NCBI RefSeq assembly: GCF_014202995.1
Contig: NZ_JACHIA010000004.1
Location: 62,001-126,000 of the forward strand
Reading direction: 5' to 3'
Source of the DNA: Longimicrobium terrae
GTDB lineage: Bacteria; Gemmatimonadota; Gemmatimonadetes; Longimicrobiales; Longimicrobiaceae
DNA length: 64,000 nt
Part shown: positions 46,277-54,651 of the stretch, one piece after another
How positions within the stretch are numbered: the stretch's first letter is position 1
Layout: every line of letters starts with the position of its first letter
The notes under the pieces: generated by a model
Database searches by the model: none
What the model was told of the DNA's origin: nothing
Seen by the model: the letters and a program-made list of their open reading frames with translations, nothing else
Translations under genes and position numbers: made by a program

Positions 46277-46882
46277 TCACGCCGCGGGCGGCGGCTCGCC
46301 CGGCGGTCCGCCCGGCGGCCCGCGCAGCGCGTCGATCCGGTGGGCGGCCTCCCGGGCGCTCAGCCCCCCGCGCATCGCCCTGAACGTCTCCAGGCGCGCC
46401 TCCCCGTCCTGCGGGAGCCGAAGGGCGAGGGCGCGGAGAAAGGACAGCGCGTCCAGGGACGCCGCCGATCCGCCGAACCGCTCCCGACCGGCCGCGTGCC
46501 AGGCCTGGAGGGTCTCGTTGTACCGGGGCTGGGCCCCTTCACTCCGGGCCGCCTCGCGCGTGGCGCGGCCCCGGGCGGTCCGTGCGGCGCGGCGCGCCTG
46601 CGCCCATTCGGGATGTTCCAGCTCGTACGCGGTGAGCGCGGCGGACGCCGCCTCGCGGGTGGCCGGCACGGGAAGCCCCAGTTCGGCGAGCAGGGCGGCC
46701 TGGGCGTCACTCGGCGCCAGCCGGTCGATGCGCTGCCTGGCGCTCTGCCAACTGCGCGGCCGCACGCGGCACCCCGCGGCGCGCAGGATCGCGATCTGGT
46801 ATGCGCTGGGCCGGCTCGCGTCGGCGGCGCCCGGGGGGTCAGATCGCCCGGGTTCGGGCACCGGCTTATGCCCGGGGCTCAC
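46277..46882 (-). CDS. Repeat protein with 'SDAQ...TREAA' modules, family member 2
   Basis: 201 aa. SAYQIAILRAAGCRVRPRSWQSARQRIDRLAPSDAQAALLAELGLPVPATREAASAAL (central positions about 26-83) repeats the module of the 45488-46141 protein, followed by a charged helix and RFGGSAASLDALSFLRALALRLPQ. The C-terminus is Pro/Gly-rich. It is translated in 4-nt overlap with the gene upstream (46879-47289). Likely a paralogue from duplication within the element. Confidence 0.5.
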   Translation of the reverse strand: MSPGHKPVPEPGRSDPPGAADASRPSAYQIAILRAAGCRVRPRSWQSARQRIDRLAPSDAQAALLAELGLPVPATREAASAALTAYELEHPEWAQARRAARTARGRATREAARSEGAQPRYNETLQAWHAAGRERFGGSAASLDALSFLRALALRLPQDGEARLETFRAMRGGLSAREAAHRIDALRGPPGGPPGEPPPAA

Positions 46883-47289
46883 GCCGGAGAGGCCGCGGAG
46901 GCGGCGGCGGAACCGTTCGTGGGAGCCAGCCGCGCCGAGGCGGCGGCTTGCGCGGCGGCGTCTTCCGCGAGCGCCCGGTCATGGCCGACCAGGTACATGT
47001 CGTTGAAGGACATCTGCTCAGTCAGACGGAGGAACTCACTGAGCGTGAGGTCGCTGGGCACCAGCACGTCGCCGCTCGCGACCTTGGAGCCGAGGATGCA
47101 GAGCATGAGGTCTTCCCGCAGGCGGTACGTGCGGCCGTCCGGCAGGTCCATCGCGCGGATGCGCAGGAGCTCGCCGAGCACGATCTCGGCGGGGTGCTCC
47201 CGGGTCGGATCCTGGTCGAACAGCCGGACCGCGGATCCGGGCTCCGCGGGATCAATGGTGGCGGGGGTGGCGCGGTCGGTGGTGGCCAT
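46879..47289 (-). CDS. Hypothetical accessory protein
   Basis: 136 aa. The core reads REHPAEIVLGELLRIRAMDLPDGRTYRLREDLMLCILGS, then VPSDLTLSEFLRLTEQMSFNDMYLVG, with an Ala/Ser-rich tail. A frameshifted relative lies at 52980-53553 and shares the N-terminus, the PAEIVLG box and the leader sequence, so the family has expanded within this element. Function unknown. GGAAGAACCGG is 52 nt upstream and a perfect palindrome 160 nt upstream. Confidence 0.55.
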   Translation of the reverse strand: MATTDRATPATIDPAEPGSAVRLFDQDPTREHPAEIVLGELLRIRAMDLPDGRTYRLREDLMLCILGSKVASGDVLVPSDLTLSEFLRLTEQMSFNDMYLVGHDRALAEDAAAQAAASARLAPTNGSAAASAASPA

Positions 47290-47340
47290 CGGAGTTCTCT
47301 TCGCGAGGGGTCGTCCAGGGCGCGGTTGCCCTGTGCCCTC

Positions 47341-47351
47341 CCGGTTCTTCC
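47341..47351 (-). promoter_or_regulatory. Shared upstream element GGAAGAACCGG
   Basis: CCGGTTCTTCC on the plus strand, 52 nt before the start at 47289. The leader that follows is shared with the pseudogene at 52980-53553. Confidence 0.5.
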
Positions 47352-47447
47352 TTCGAGACGGCTCGTTCGCCAGCGCCCACGCTGCGGACGTGCGCCGGTT
47401 GAGATTCCGGGAGGTGTCTCATCGGCTTGTCGCTCCGCGAAAGGAAA

Positions 47448-47481
47448 GACCCTACCGTTGCACGCGTGCAACGGTAGGGTC
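47448..47481. promoter_or_regulatory. 34-bp perfect palindrome, core GTTGCACGCGTGCAAC
   Basis: A fully self-complementary sequence with no spacer; left arm GACCCTACCGTTGCACG. The same 16-bp core occurs in a 28-bp palindrome at 56804-56831, with diverged copies at 52831-52850 and 37414-37429. It resembles a ParB/parS-type or repressor operator site. As a terminator it would lack a loop and a T tract. Confidence 0.65.
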
Positions 47482-47859
47482 GCTCTCGGTGGGCCGCCGC
47501 AACTGCCCTCGGCTCCCGTCCGGTTCGCACACTGGCGGTGCGCGGCGGCCGTGTGCGGCCGGTGCAGTCCAGAGAATTGCCGGGACGAACTTCGATCAGG
47601 ACGAATGGGCGGGCCCCAGCAGTGCCCCAGGGCAACGGGAGGCCTCCCACGAAGACGGGACTTGGCCCACTGCCTCATGCTCTCTAGAGGCTCCGGACCG
47701 TTCGACTCGGAGTACTCTCAGCGGGTGCGGACCGAGGGACATTGGGGAGGATTTCTGGGAAGCACATCATGACAAGATGGCACGCGCGGATGTTCGCAAT
47801 GCCGGGGCGGGGTGCCGCAAGTTCCCCAGAATTGCACAGCTCGACGGAGCCCATGGGGT

Positions 47860-47925
47860 CTCGATGTGCATGGTTCCGATGTGACATCGGCCCGGCTTGG
47901 TGCTGACCAGTTCCGCGAGCCGCGG
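47860..47925 (-). pseudogene. Fragment of a DUF3268-like gene
   Basis: The minus-strand frame reads LPRLAELVSTKPGRCHIGTMHIE, matching YRRLAELLGIEPSQCHIGMMDVE of the gene at 51983-52414. No other part of the gene is visible nearby. The surrounding 47490-48150 holds no supported gene. Confidence 0.6.
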
Positions 47926-48158
47926 AAGACGCGGAGAGGTAATCATGCTCTCCCCTATCGGTGCTGCTGCCTCGGAGGACGGAGCGGGTAGAGGAAACCG
48001 GAATCGGGGGTGTTCGGATTCCATGTTCCCGTCGGTTGTTCGCGCTGCTGGTCGGAGTGCGAGTCGCGGCGACCAGCCGACTGCTCCGCCTGCCCGGGAT
48101 GTTCGATGGGCCGTCGCCAATCACAGGATAGGCGGCTGAAGACTTCAGTGCGCGATTA

Positions 48159-48187
48159 TTGACGCCTCGGTAGCGACCGACTACAGT
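48159..48187 (+). promoter_or_regulatory. Sigma-70-type promoter of the large lipoprotein gene
   Basis: TTGACG at 48159-48164, a 17-nt spacer, and TACAGT at 48182-48187. The gene start is at 48304. Confidence 0.6.
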
Positions 48188-48303
48188 GCTTATTCTCATC
48201 GTCCGCTCCTCATCTCCCTCACCTTTATCCCTCGTTCCCCCGCATTCCTGCGGGTCCTCTGTCTCCCTGGTTCATCGTGTTCTCTTTCATCTGGAGGCCC
48301 ATT

Positions 48304-50526
48304 ATGTCCCGTTCGCGATTCCGCGCTCCGTGGTTCCCCCTGCTCCTAGCCGTTCTGGCCGCCTGTGAGTCTGATGGTAGCGGCCCCGACCAGCGCGTGG
48401 AGCTCTCGCCCGCATCGGCGGTTCCCTTCTCGGTCGTGGAGGTACGTGGGCTCCCTGACCGGTATGCCGGCACCGCCCCCCTCGCCATTACCGTGGGCGG
48501 CCAGCCCAGCGTGATCGCGTTCGACGAGGCAGTGGGCGTGCACCGCTTTCTGGTCCCCGCGCTGGCGCCCGGGCGCGCCGAGGTCGTCGTCCCCGCGCCA
48601 ATGGCGGGCGGTGCGGAAGTTCGGGCGACGCTGCAGGTGGCGCCCGTGGCCTACGCGGGCGGCTCGCCGGCGACGGCGCTGGCGGAGATGGACGCGCTGC
48701 TCGACTCCATGCAGGTGGAGGCCGGGCTGGCCTTGGGGCGGATGGACGTCTCGCTCGATTCTGTGGTCTACGCGCGCCTGAACGCGGCCGTCATGCTCGC
48801 GGAGACGCTGCAGGACCAGGTGCAGCGGATGACGCCCACCCAGCGGCAGGAAGCGGCAGCGCTCTTCTCCGCACAGGCGGACGCGTTCCGCGGCGCGGCG
48901 CGCCTGTTGAGCGAGAAGTTGACGTCACTTGCGGCGGTTCCGCCCACCATCCGCGCGGGATCGGGCCGCGCGCAGGCCAGCCCCGCGCCAGCGTATGCAC
49001 TGGCGACAGTTCCGCAACTCATCCAGAGGTGCGAGAAACGCCGGGACGACATCGCGATGTACGAAGAGATCCAGCTGTGGCTCTTCGGTCTCGGGCTGCT
49101 GGCTAACACCGGGACCACGGTGTTCGCGCCGGAGTTCGAGCCGTTCGTGTTCGTGATGACGGCCAAGCTGGCGCTCCTGCTGGACACAATCCTTATCATC
49201 GAGAATTTGATGCCCGAGCTGTTCGAGCCCGATGGGCTGCGCCTGCAGGTGTCGCCCGGGAGGGTGAAAGAGGACGGCGGGACGGCGCGCGCTACAGCGT
49301 GGCTGCGCTTCCGGTCGAAGGGGGAGGTGATCGGCTCGGCGGTGGGGCTGGGCCGGGGGATGGCGGCCGCGCGTGACGCCATCCGCCAGACGCAGGAAAT
49401 CCGTGGAATGATCCGTTCCGAGCGGATGCGTCAAGCGCTCAAGGGCGCCGGGATCGACGTGGTTGTAGATGGCATCCTCCGGCTGATCGACGCGGGCGCG
49501 AACGACTACATTGGCTCCGCGATGGGCTCTCTGGGCGGCGAAACGCAGGTCTCGTTCGAGTCGCTCTCGATGACTCCGAGCGGATCGGGAAAATGGGAGT
49601 TCACGGACGGTCCGCAGGCGATCTCGCGAGGGCTCCGCACCGTTGGGCGCATCCAGGCCACCTCCTCCGAGGACGTGACCTTTGCGGCCCGCGCGGGTGC
49701 CACGGAGGAGTGCACGGCAGCGACCTCGGGGGCGGACCCGGGCGCGGGGCAGAACGGGTTTCGCATCACCCTGGTCTCCAGCCTTCGCTTCGTCGATCCG
49801 GCGGACCTGGAACTGGAGGCGGGCGCCAGCGGGTCGCGCGACGTTACGGTGACCAACGAGGCGACGACCGCCTCGGGGCCTATTACTTTCCGCTTGGCGC
49901 ATCCCCGGACGGGTGCTTGGGAGCCGTATCCGTGGATGCAGGTGTCCATCACCGGCGCGCCGTCGTCGATTTCCGCGGGGCAATCGCGGACGGTGCGGAT
50001 CGCTGCCAGTATCCACTCCTCAGCGCCCGAGTCGCAGGAGATCGTTCCGATCGTGGCCATGCAGGACGGGCGGGTGGTGGCGTGGACGTACCTGCGGGTG
50101 GGGGTGCGGCCGCAGCTGTCGTCCGTGGTGGTGAACCGGGGGCAGTCCACCCTGCGGTTGTGGGACTACGGCACGCAGGACGGCGATATCGTGACAGTGA
50201 CGGTGAACGGGGCGACCGTGGCTTCATCGCTCTCGCTCACGAATGCGGGGATGACCATTCCCGTGGAGTACCGTCGCGGACGAAACGTGATTGTGATACG
50301 GGCGCACAACGAGGGCTCCTTGCCCCCCAACACGGCGGCCATTGGGTTGGCGGATGTAGTCCGCGGCGACGCCACCCAGGAATGGGGGCTCTTCGCGGGA
50401 GGCACGGCGCAGCTCACAGCGACCTTCGATCCGGGCGCCACCGCCTCGCCCGGTCTCCGTGTGGGTGAGCCCCCCACCGCCACCTACTTTCGCTGCGCTG
50501 GGGCGCAGGGCGACTGCCGGCCCTGA
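48304..50526 (+). CDS. Large lipoprotein with beta-sandwich domains
   Basis: 740 aa from the ATG at 48304, with GGAGG 8 nt upstream. FRAPWFPLLLAVLAACESDG is a lipoprotein signal. The N-terminal region is an IPT/Ig-like module (SAVPFSVVEVRGLP, APLAITVGGQPSVIAF, HRFLVPALAPGRAEVVVPAP). A helical middle follows (about 120-390) with a hydrophobic stretch IQLWLFGLGLLANTG. The C-terminus has further beta-sandwich segments (RDVTVTNEATTASGPITFRLAHP, SISAGQSRTVRIAASI, DGDIVTVTVNGATV). Probably surface-exposed cargo of the element. No catalytic motif seen. Confidence 0.65.
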   Translation: MSRSRFRAPWFPLLLAVLAACESDGSGPDQRVELSPASAVPFSVVEVRGLPDRYAGTAPLAITVGGQPSVIAFDEAVGVHRFLVPALAPGRAEVVVPAPMAGGAEVRATLQVAPVAYAGGSPATALAEMDALLDSMQVEAGLALGRMDVSLDSVVYARLNAAVMLAETLQDQVQRMTPTQRQEAAALFSAQADAFRGAARLLSEKLTSLAAVPPTIRAGSGRAQASPAPAYALATVPQLIQRCEKRRDDIAMYEEIQLWLFGLGLLANTGTTVFAPEFEPFVFVMTAKLALLLDTILIIENLMPELFEPDGLRLQVSPGRVKEDGGTARATAWLRFRSKGEVIGSAVGLGRGMAAARDAIRQTQEIRGMIRSERMRQALKGAGIDVVVDGILRLIDAGANDYIGSAMGSLGGETQVSFESLSMTPSGSGKWEFTDGPQAISRGLRTVGRIQATSSEDVTFAARAGATEECTAATSGADPGAGQNGFRITLVSSLRFVDPADLELEAGASGSRDVTVTNEATTASGPITFRLAHPRTGAWEPYPWMQVSITGAPSSISAGQSRTVRIAASIHSSAPESQEIVPIVAMQDGRVVAWTYLRVGVRPQLSSVVVNRGQSTLRLWDYGTQDGDIVTVTVNGATVASSLSLTNAGMTIPVEYRRGRNVIVIRAHNEGSLPPNTAAIGLADVVRGDATQEWGLFAGGTAQLTATFDPGATASPGLRVGEPPTATYFRCAGAQGDCRP

Positions 50527-50681
50527 TCCGGAAGAAGCGTCGGAACGGTAAGGGCGGCCCTACACCATTGAATACAGGACCGCTCGTACTCTTATGCTGC
50601 GAGCGAGATTACTCGCCGTTCCACAGGCTGCACGGCTCTCCTGTGCAGCCGTTCGCACACCCGGCCCGAACGCAGTAACAG

Positions 50682-51284
50682 ATGGAGCGGGGAAGCCCCG
50701 GCACCGGCTGCGGGGCTCTCCCCGTGGAGTACGAGACCTGCGACTGGTGGAATCCATGCGGCGGAGACGCGGGAGGCACCCCCTCTCCTGCCACTCCGAC
50801 CGGGGGACCGCCGCCGCCATCCTTGTGCTGGGAGTGTCAGCAGCCGGATCCGAATACGCCGTGCACCAGCGGTGATCGGACGATTGACAGTCCGGGAGTA
50901 AACGCGATCTTCACGGATCTGTGGGATCGCAGCAACCCGAGGGCGCAGCACGCGGACCGGCGGGAGCAGGCGGCCTGGATTCTGGAGCGGAACGGGGTGC
51001 TTACGGCGGTCCCTATGCTCACCGAAAGCACGCCCTGCTCCGCTCCGTCCCTGGAGCCGCCTCCGCCGGGGGCCGTCGGGTACATTCATACCCACCCGTA
51101 CGGCCTGGGCAACGTACCGATCTGCGACATCTACTACGGCGGCACTGCCAGCAGCGCCGACATCGACACGATGAGGCTGTGGGGTTTCGACAGAGCATAC
51201 ATCCTGGACGAAATGGGGATCGGCGTCGTGACGGACAAGACCGTCGGTACCGAAACGATTCGGAAATCGCGTTGCAGATACTAA
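50682..51284 (+). CDS. JAMM/MPN-like putative metalloprotease
   Basis: 200 aa; an in-frame TAA two codons upstream fixes the ATG at 50682 as the earliest start. The C-terminal half has GYIHTHPYG (His136, His138) and SSADIDTM (Ser157-x2-Asp160), with Glu102 upstream in ILERNG: the ligand set of the JAMM motif, though the spacing between H-x-H and S-x2-D is longer than usual. The N-terminal 65 residues are Gly/Pro/Cys-rich. JAMM enzymes cleave isopeptide or peptide bonds or act in sulfur transfer. It has no signal peptide. It is followed by a secreted protein gene 16 nt away. Confidence 0.55.
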   Translation: MERGSPGTGCGALPVEYETCDWWNPCGGDAGGTPSPATPTGGPPPPSLCWECQQPDPNTPCTSGDRTIDSPGVNAIFTDLWDRSNPRAQHADRREQAAWILERNGVLTAVPMLTESTPCSAPSLEPPPPGAVGYIHTHPYGLGNVPICDIYYGGTASSADIDTMRLWGFDRAYILDEMGIGVVTDKTVGTETIRKSRCRY

Positions 51285-51300
51285 CCTCCGGAGATCCGCG

Positions 51301-51726
51301 ATGAGGATCAGCCTTCTTACGATGATCGTGACCGGCTCGGTGGCCTGGTACTCGGAAACGGCGGCTGCCCAGCAGACGCGCGGGTGCCCGGCGGCCTCGG
51401 TAAGTGACAGCGCAAGAGTGCACCAGACGGTGGTGCTCTCGTTCCCCGGTGCCCGGGAGGATCTTGGTCTTGACTCTGCCAGCGTCGAGGAGATCGCGGC
51501 CCTCACGGATCCGGCGGACGCGGCGACGTGCGCGGCGCTGCGTTCCGCGGTGGAGCGGCACCGGAGAGGTGCGCTCTCCCGGACCATCCGGCTCGCCTTT
51601 TTCCGCTCGGGTGCCTTGTTCTTCGTGGCGGCCTCCGATCCGGACCGCATCATGATCGACGGGCCGGACGGGGGGGTCTACATCCTGGGACGGGACATGA
51701 AGGTGAGGTTCAGGGTCGGGACCTGA
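51301..51726 (+). CDS. Exported hypothetical protein
   Basis: 141 aa with signal MRISLLTMIVTGSVAWYSETAAAQ and a CGGAG ribosome site. The mature protein is about 117 residues (VHQTVVLSFPGAREDLGL, TIRLAFFRSGALFFVAASDPDRIMIDGPDGGVYILG) with two cysteines (GCPAAS, ATCAAL). Close spacing suggests an operon with the JAMM-like gene. No family recognised. Confidence 0.5.
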   Translation: MRISLLTMIVTGSVAWYSETAAAQQTRGCPAASVSDSARVHQTVVLSFPGAREDLGLDSASVEEIAALTDPADAATCAALRSAVERHRRGALSRTIRLAFFRSGALFFVAASDPDRIMIDGPDGGVYILGRDMKVRFRVGT

Positions 51727-51758
51727 CTATCTTTGCTTGAACGTTCGGCCCAGAGGAA

Positions 51759-51806
51759 ACCAGTGAAGAGGGGGCCGTCCATCCTGGACGGCCCCTCTTC
51801 ACTGGT
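51759..51806. terminator. Long hairpin between convergent genes
   Basis: AACCAGTGAAGAGGGG... pairs with GGACGGCCCCTCTTCACTGG over about 22 bp with one bulged G and loop ATCCT. It lies downstream of the 51301-51726 gene. No T tract follows. Confidence 0.6.
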
Positions 51807-51982
51807 TCCGCGTCGCGTACGTACCGCCGAGGGAGCCGTCCGGGCATGGACCGCGTGTTCAGGACGGCTGCACACGCGCCCGCGAACCCCGGTCCCCATG
51901 CGCCGCGCCGGAACAGTGGCCGCGTCCGCGGATCGCGACGCGGGGAGAGCGGAGCGGCACGGAGCCGCACGGGCGATCCATG

Positions 51983-52414
51983 TCACTCTCTTCGGCCGGG
52001 CGGACGGGGCGTCAGCGCCTCGCGGGTGCACGCCTCCACGACCCGCCTGCAGTCCTCGACGTCCATCATCCCGATGTGACACTGGCTCGGTTCGATGCCA
52101 AGCAGCTCCGCGAGGCGCCGGTAGGCTTCGCCGCGTGCGCGGGGGTGGTCGTCGCCACTCCGCCACACGCGGTCAAACGCGTCATGGGCCTGTACCTTGG
52201 CGCGCCGGAGCTCCGCGTTGGCGAGCCTGCCGAGCGGCCGCTCGGTGCCCCGGTGGCAGCCCACCCACGCCCCGCAGGGCTCGCAGACGTAGACCGGCCC
52301 GTAGTCGTGGCCGTGGTAGAGGGGAGCGGAGCTCGCGAGGAATCGTGAAGGGCGCAAGCAGTACGGGCAACTCGGAGGGCGCCCGGCCCCGGTGTCGCGG
52401 TGCCTCGGCTTCAT
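51983..52414 (-). CDS. DUF3268-type zinc-finger protein
   Basis: 143 aa from the ATG at 52414, overlapping the upstream stop (ATGA). SCPYCLRPSRFL and VYVCEPCGAWVGCHRGTERPLGRLANAELRRAK give the paired Cys-x2-Cys zinc site and conserved GAWVGCH box; RRLAELLGIEPSQCHIGMMDVEDCRRVVE closes the domain. The family is found in phages and plasmids, and its role is not established. A remnant of a second copy lies at 47860-47925. Confidence 0.75.
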   Translation of the reverse strand: MKPRHRDTGAGRPPSCPYCLRPSRFLASSAPLYHGHDYGPVYVCEPCGAWVGCHRGTERPLGRLANAELRRAKVQAHDAFDRVWRSGDDHPRARGEAYRRLAELLGIEPSQCHIGMMDVEDCRRVVEACTREALTPRPPGRRE

Positions 52415-52764
52415 GCGCGGGCTCCGCACCCTGCGTCGATCAGCCGGTTCAGATGGTGAGCGGTATCGGGAGTGAGCCGTCCGGCTCCGATTGCGCGGTT
52501 CACCTCTGCCACGACCTCACGGGTGAGCTGCGCCGGGCAGATGACCAGGAGGCAGAGTTCACCGGCAAGGGTGGTCGCGGCCAGGCTGGCCACCAGGGCG
52601 CGGAAGTGCTCCTCGACGGCGGGCGGATCGCCGTGCTTCAGGAGCGCGCGCTCGACAGGGTCGTAGACGAGAGACAGCCCGTTCTGGAAGGGAGGGCTGA
52701 TGCCGGAGTCCGCGGCGAGGTAGCGGAGTCCTGCGGGCGTGTGGAGATAGCGGGGATTCGGCAT
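52411..52764 (-). CDS. Hypothetical accessory protein
   Basis: 117 aa from the ATG at 52764. YLHTPAGLRYLAADSGISPPFQNGLSLVYDPVERALLKHGDPPAVEEHFRALVASL, then LCLLVICPAQLTREVVAEVNRAIGAGRLTPDTAHHLNRLIDAG. Predicted alpha/beta, soluble. Forms a pair with the DUF3268 gene (4-nt overlap). Upstream are a GGAAGAACCCG element (45 nt) and an imperfect GTTGCA palindrome (67 nt). Function unknown. Confidence 0.5.
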   Translation of the reverse strand: MPNPRYLHTPAGLRYLAADSGISPPFQNGLSLVYDPVERALLKHGDPPAVEEHFRALVASLAATTLAGELCLLVICPAQLTREVVAEVNRAIGAGRLTPDTAHHLNRLIDAGCGARA

Positions 52765-52808
52765 GAGAAGAAAGGATTCGGGATGGAGGTCTACCTGCGA
52801 CGTCCACC

Positions 52809-52819
52809 CGGGTTCTTCC
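52809..52819 (-). promoter_or_regulatory. Shared upstream element GGAAGAACCCG
   Basis: CGGGTTCTTCC on the plus strand, 45 nt before the start at 52764. Confidence 0.5.
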
Positions 52820-52830
52820 TTCTCCGCCCT

Positions 52831-52850
52831 GTGTTGCATGCGTGCAACGC
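52831..52850. promoter_or_regulatory. Imperfect copy of the GTTGCACGCGTGCAAC palindrome
   Basis: GTTGCATGCGTGCAAC at 52833-52848, one substitution from the core at 47448-47481, located just upstream of the GGAAGAACC element. Confidence 0.55.
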
Positions 52851-52979
52851 AGAGGGCGCATGTCCGGTCGGGGCCTCACGGGGCGGGTCAGGCAGGGGCC
52901 GGCGAGTGGGATGATGTCCGAGCCGGCACTCCGCGGAGCGGATGAGGCTGGGCCCGGTTCGCCGTGCACGTACGGCGGG

Positions 52980-53553
52980 TCAGGAATCCTGGAGTGCCCT
53001 GGACAGCAGGCTCCGGATCCGCGGTTCCAGATCGGGGACCGCGGCAACGTGGGGAGCCGCGCATAGCTGGCGGAGTTGCGAGGGATGGCGCTGCAGGTAG
53101 GAGATCAATGCCTCATCGGTTTCGGCTGACGGATCGAGCTGTACCGCTCGCCCGACATAGTAGGCGGGAACCGCGTATGAGCAGGCGGCGAGCAAGGCCC
53201 GGGACAGTGCTTCGCGGGTAGGGGTCCCGTCCTGAACCTCGGCTGTTACTTCCTCCGTTGTGAACCGCGTGATGGTCCGGATGAACCATTCCGTAGGCGT
53301 CTCGTCACGCCCCGGGGTCTCCGGTGAGATTCTCAAACCCAGGGAGCCGGTCTGCGCGAAGAACTCCATGATTTCCCGCTCGACCCAAGCGGTACGTCCG
53401 GCCATCGGGCAGCTCGACCGCGCAGGCGCGCTTGAAGGGCCGAGCACGATCTCGGCGGGGGGCTTACGGGTGGGATCGCGGCCGTACTCTGGACCGCGGA
53501 TCCGGGCTCCATGGGGTTGATAGGAGCAGGGTAGCGCTTTCGGTGGTGGCCAT
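52980..53553 (-). pseudogene. Frameshifted relative of the 46879-47289 gene
   Basis: It starts MATTESATLL at 53553, shifts frame to INPMEPGSAVQSTAAI, then shifts again to RKPPAEIVLGPSSAPARSSCPMAGRTAWVEREIMEFF. The paralogue has DPAEPGSAVRLF and REHPAEIVLGELLRIRAMDLPDGRTYRLRED. At least two frameshifts separate the conserved blocks. The C-terminal 130 residues (RTITRFTTEEVTAEVQDG and onward) stay open in one frame and have no counterpart in the shorter paralogue. The leader with CAGGGCAAC and GAAGAGAAC is also shared. Confidence 0.7.
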
Positions 53554-53605
53554 CGGGGTTCTCTTCGGGAGGGTTGGTGAAGGGCGTCGTTGCCCTGTCC
53601 CGCTC

Positions 53606-53616
53606 CCGGTGCTTCC
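53606..53616 (-). promoter_or_regulatory. Shared upstream element, variant GGAAGCACCGG
   Basis: CCGGTGCTTCC on the plus strand, 53 nt before the pseudogene start, the same distance as its intact paralogue's element. Confidence 0.45.
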
Positions 53617-53896
53617 TTGGAGACGCGTGCCCATGCACCGCACGGCGGGTAGACGCTGCCTTCTACTTGTTGTTTATCCTTCGCACTGTGGTGGACGGAT
53701 GCGCTCATCCTCCGTCCGTGGGACGAGGGGAGGCGATGCTTGCCGCACGCGGCCAACGAGGTCGGACCGGTACACCGTGCGTGCGGGCCGGCGGGGCCGT
53801 GTCACGGCGCCCTTGCCCGGCCGGCTCTCGTCGCGATATTCTGAATCCGCCATTCTTTTATGAAGCTCCGGAGCGGGTTCTCTATCCTCACCTACC

Positions 53897-54622
53897 ATGG
53901 TTCGCATGCCTCTCATCCGACATTTGATCGGGATTTCTCTGATCTTTTCTGCGCATGTGGCGCATCGTCCGCTCGCGGGGCAGACGCAGCAGCCGTTGCA
54001 ACCGGACAGGCGCTGGCAGGAGCGACTGGATCCACGGAAGCCTCTCTCCGGTGTCCTGGTTCCGGGTGTCATGTCGGGAAGTCCGGCGGCGCTCGCGCAA
54101 TCAGCCGTCATCACCGTGCGGCACCCGGGTGGTGCCACGGAGAACTTGTGTATCTCTGTGCAAACGCAGGACGGCCTGTACACCGCCGAAGCACGTTTCC
54201 TGGTGCCCGCGGGTGCCGCTCGGACGGTCCGGCTTATGGGCCCCACTCGATACCGCGGTGAGCTGCGCCGGTATCAAGCCGGCCAACTGGTCATTTCAGC
54301 GACGCTTGGGGGTGACTGCCGCGACGAACTGGCTCCCCACGTCGTGCCGCAGTGGGGCGAGGGGGGGGGGCCGCCATCGCCGGCCGACGACATCTTCCTG
54401 TACGTCAACTCACGGGATTTCACGGACGTCAACTGGCGCGGACCGGATGGACGGGATGACACAGCGAGGTGTTACGAAACGGGGGATTCCCAGGTCACCT
54501 ACCGGCAGGTCTGCCGCATTCCCGCCGCGCGGGTGCGGGGAAGAACCGAACTGATCATCCGCCAGCGACGGGATGGGGGTACTTATGTCTACAACAGTGT
54601 CTTTGTGGTCGCGCAACAGTGA
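53897..54622 (+). CDS. Exported hypothetical protein
   Basis: 241 aa with signal MPLIRHLIGISLIFSAHVAHRPLAG (Met4 is an alternative start). The mature protein is probably all-beta (SAVITVRHPGGATENLCISVQTQDG, YTAEARFLVPAGAARTVRLMGP, GQLVISATLGGDC) and has a late DIFLYVNSRDFTDVNWRGPDGRDDTARCYETG segment. Four cysteines could form two disulfides. First of a three-gene plus-strand group with a membrane protein and a trypsin-like protease. No family recognised. Confidence 0.55.
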   Translation: MVRMPLIRHLIGISLIFSAHVAHRPLAGQTQQPLQPDRRWQERLDPRKPLSGVLVPGVMSGSPAALAQSAVITVRHPGGATENLCISVQTQDGLYTAEARFLVPAGAARTVRLMGPTRYRGELRRYQAGQLVISATLGGDCRDELAPHVVPQWGEGGGPPSPADDIFLYVNSRDFTDVNWRGPDGRDDTARCYETGDSQVTYRQVCRIPAARVRGRTELIIRQRRDGGTYVYNSVFVVAQQ

Positions 54623-54651
54623 GGACGCCGCGCTGGCGGTCCCTCCGCCCC

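Noticed and set aside
44907-46280. A single 457-codon minus-strand protein
   Set aside because: Its 5' two-thirds overlaps the repeat-protein gene in another frame and a clear terminator lies inside it. Only the 3' 153 codons from 45368 look real.
47684-48199. 171-codon minus-strand ORF
   Set aside because: Only a short internal stretch, in another frame, matches DUF3268. The rest is unstructured composition and overlaps a plus-strand promoter.
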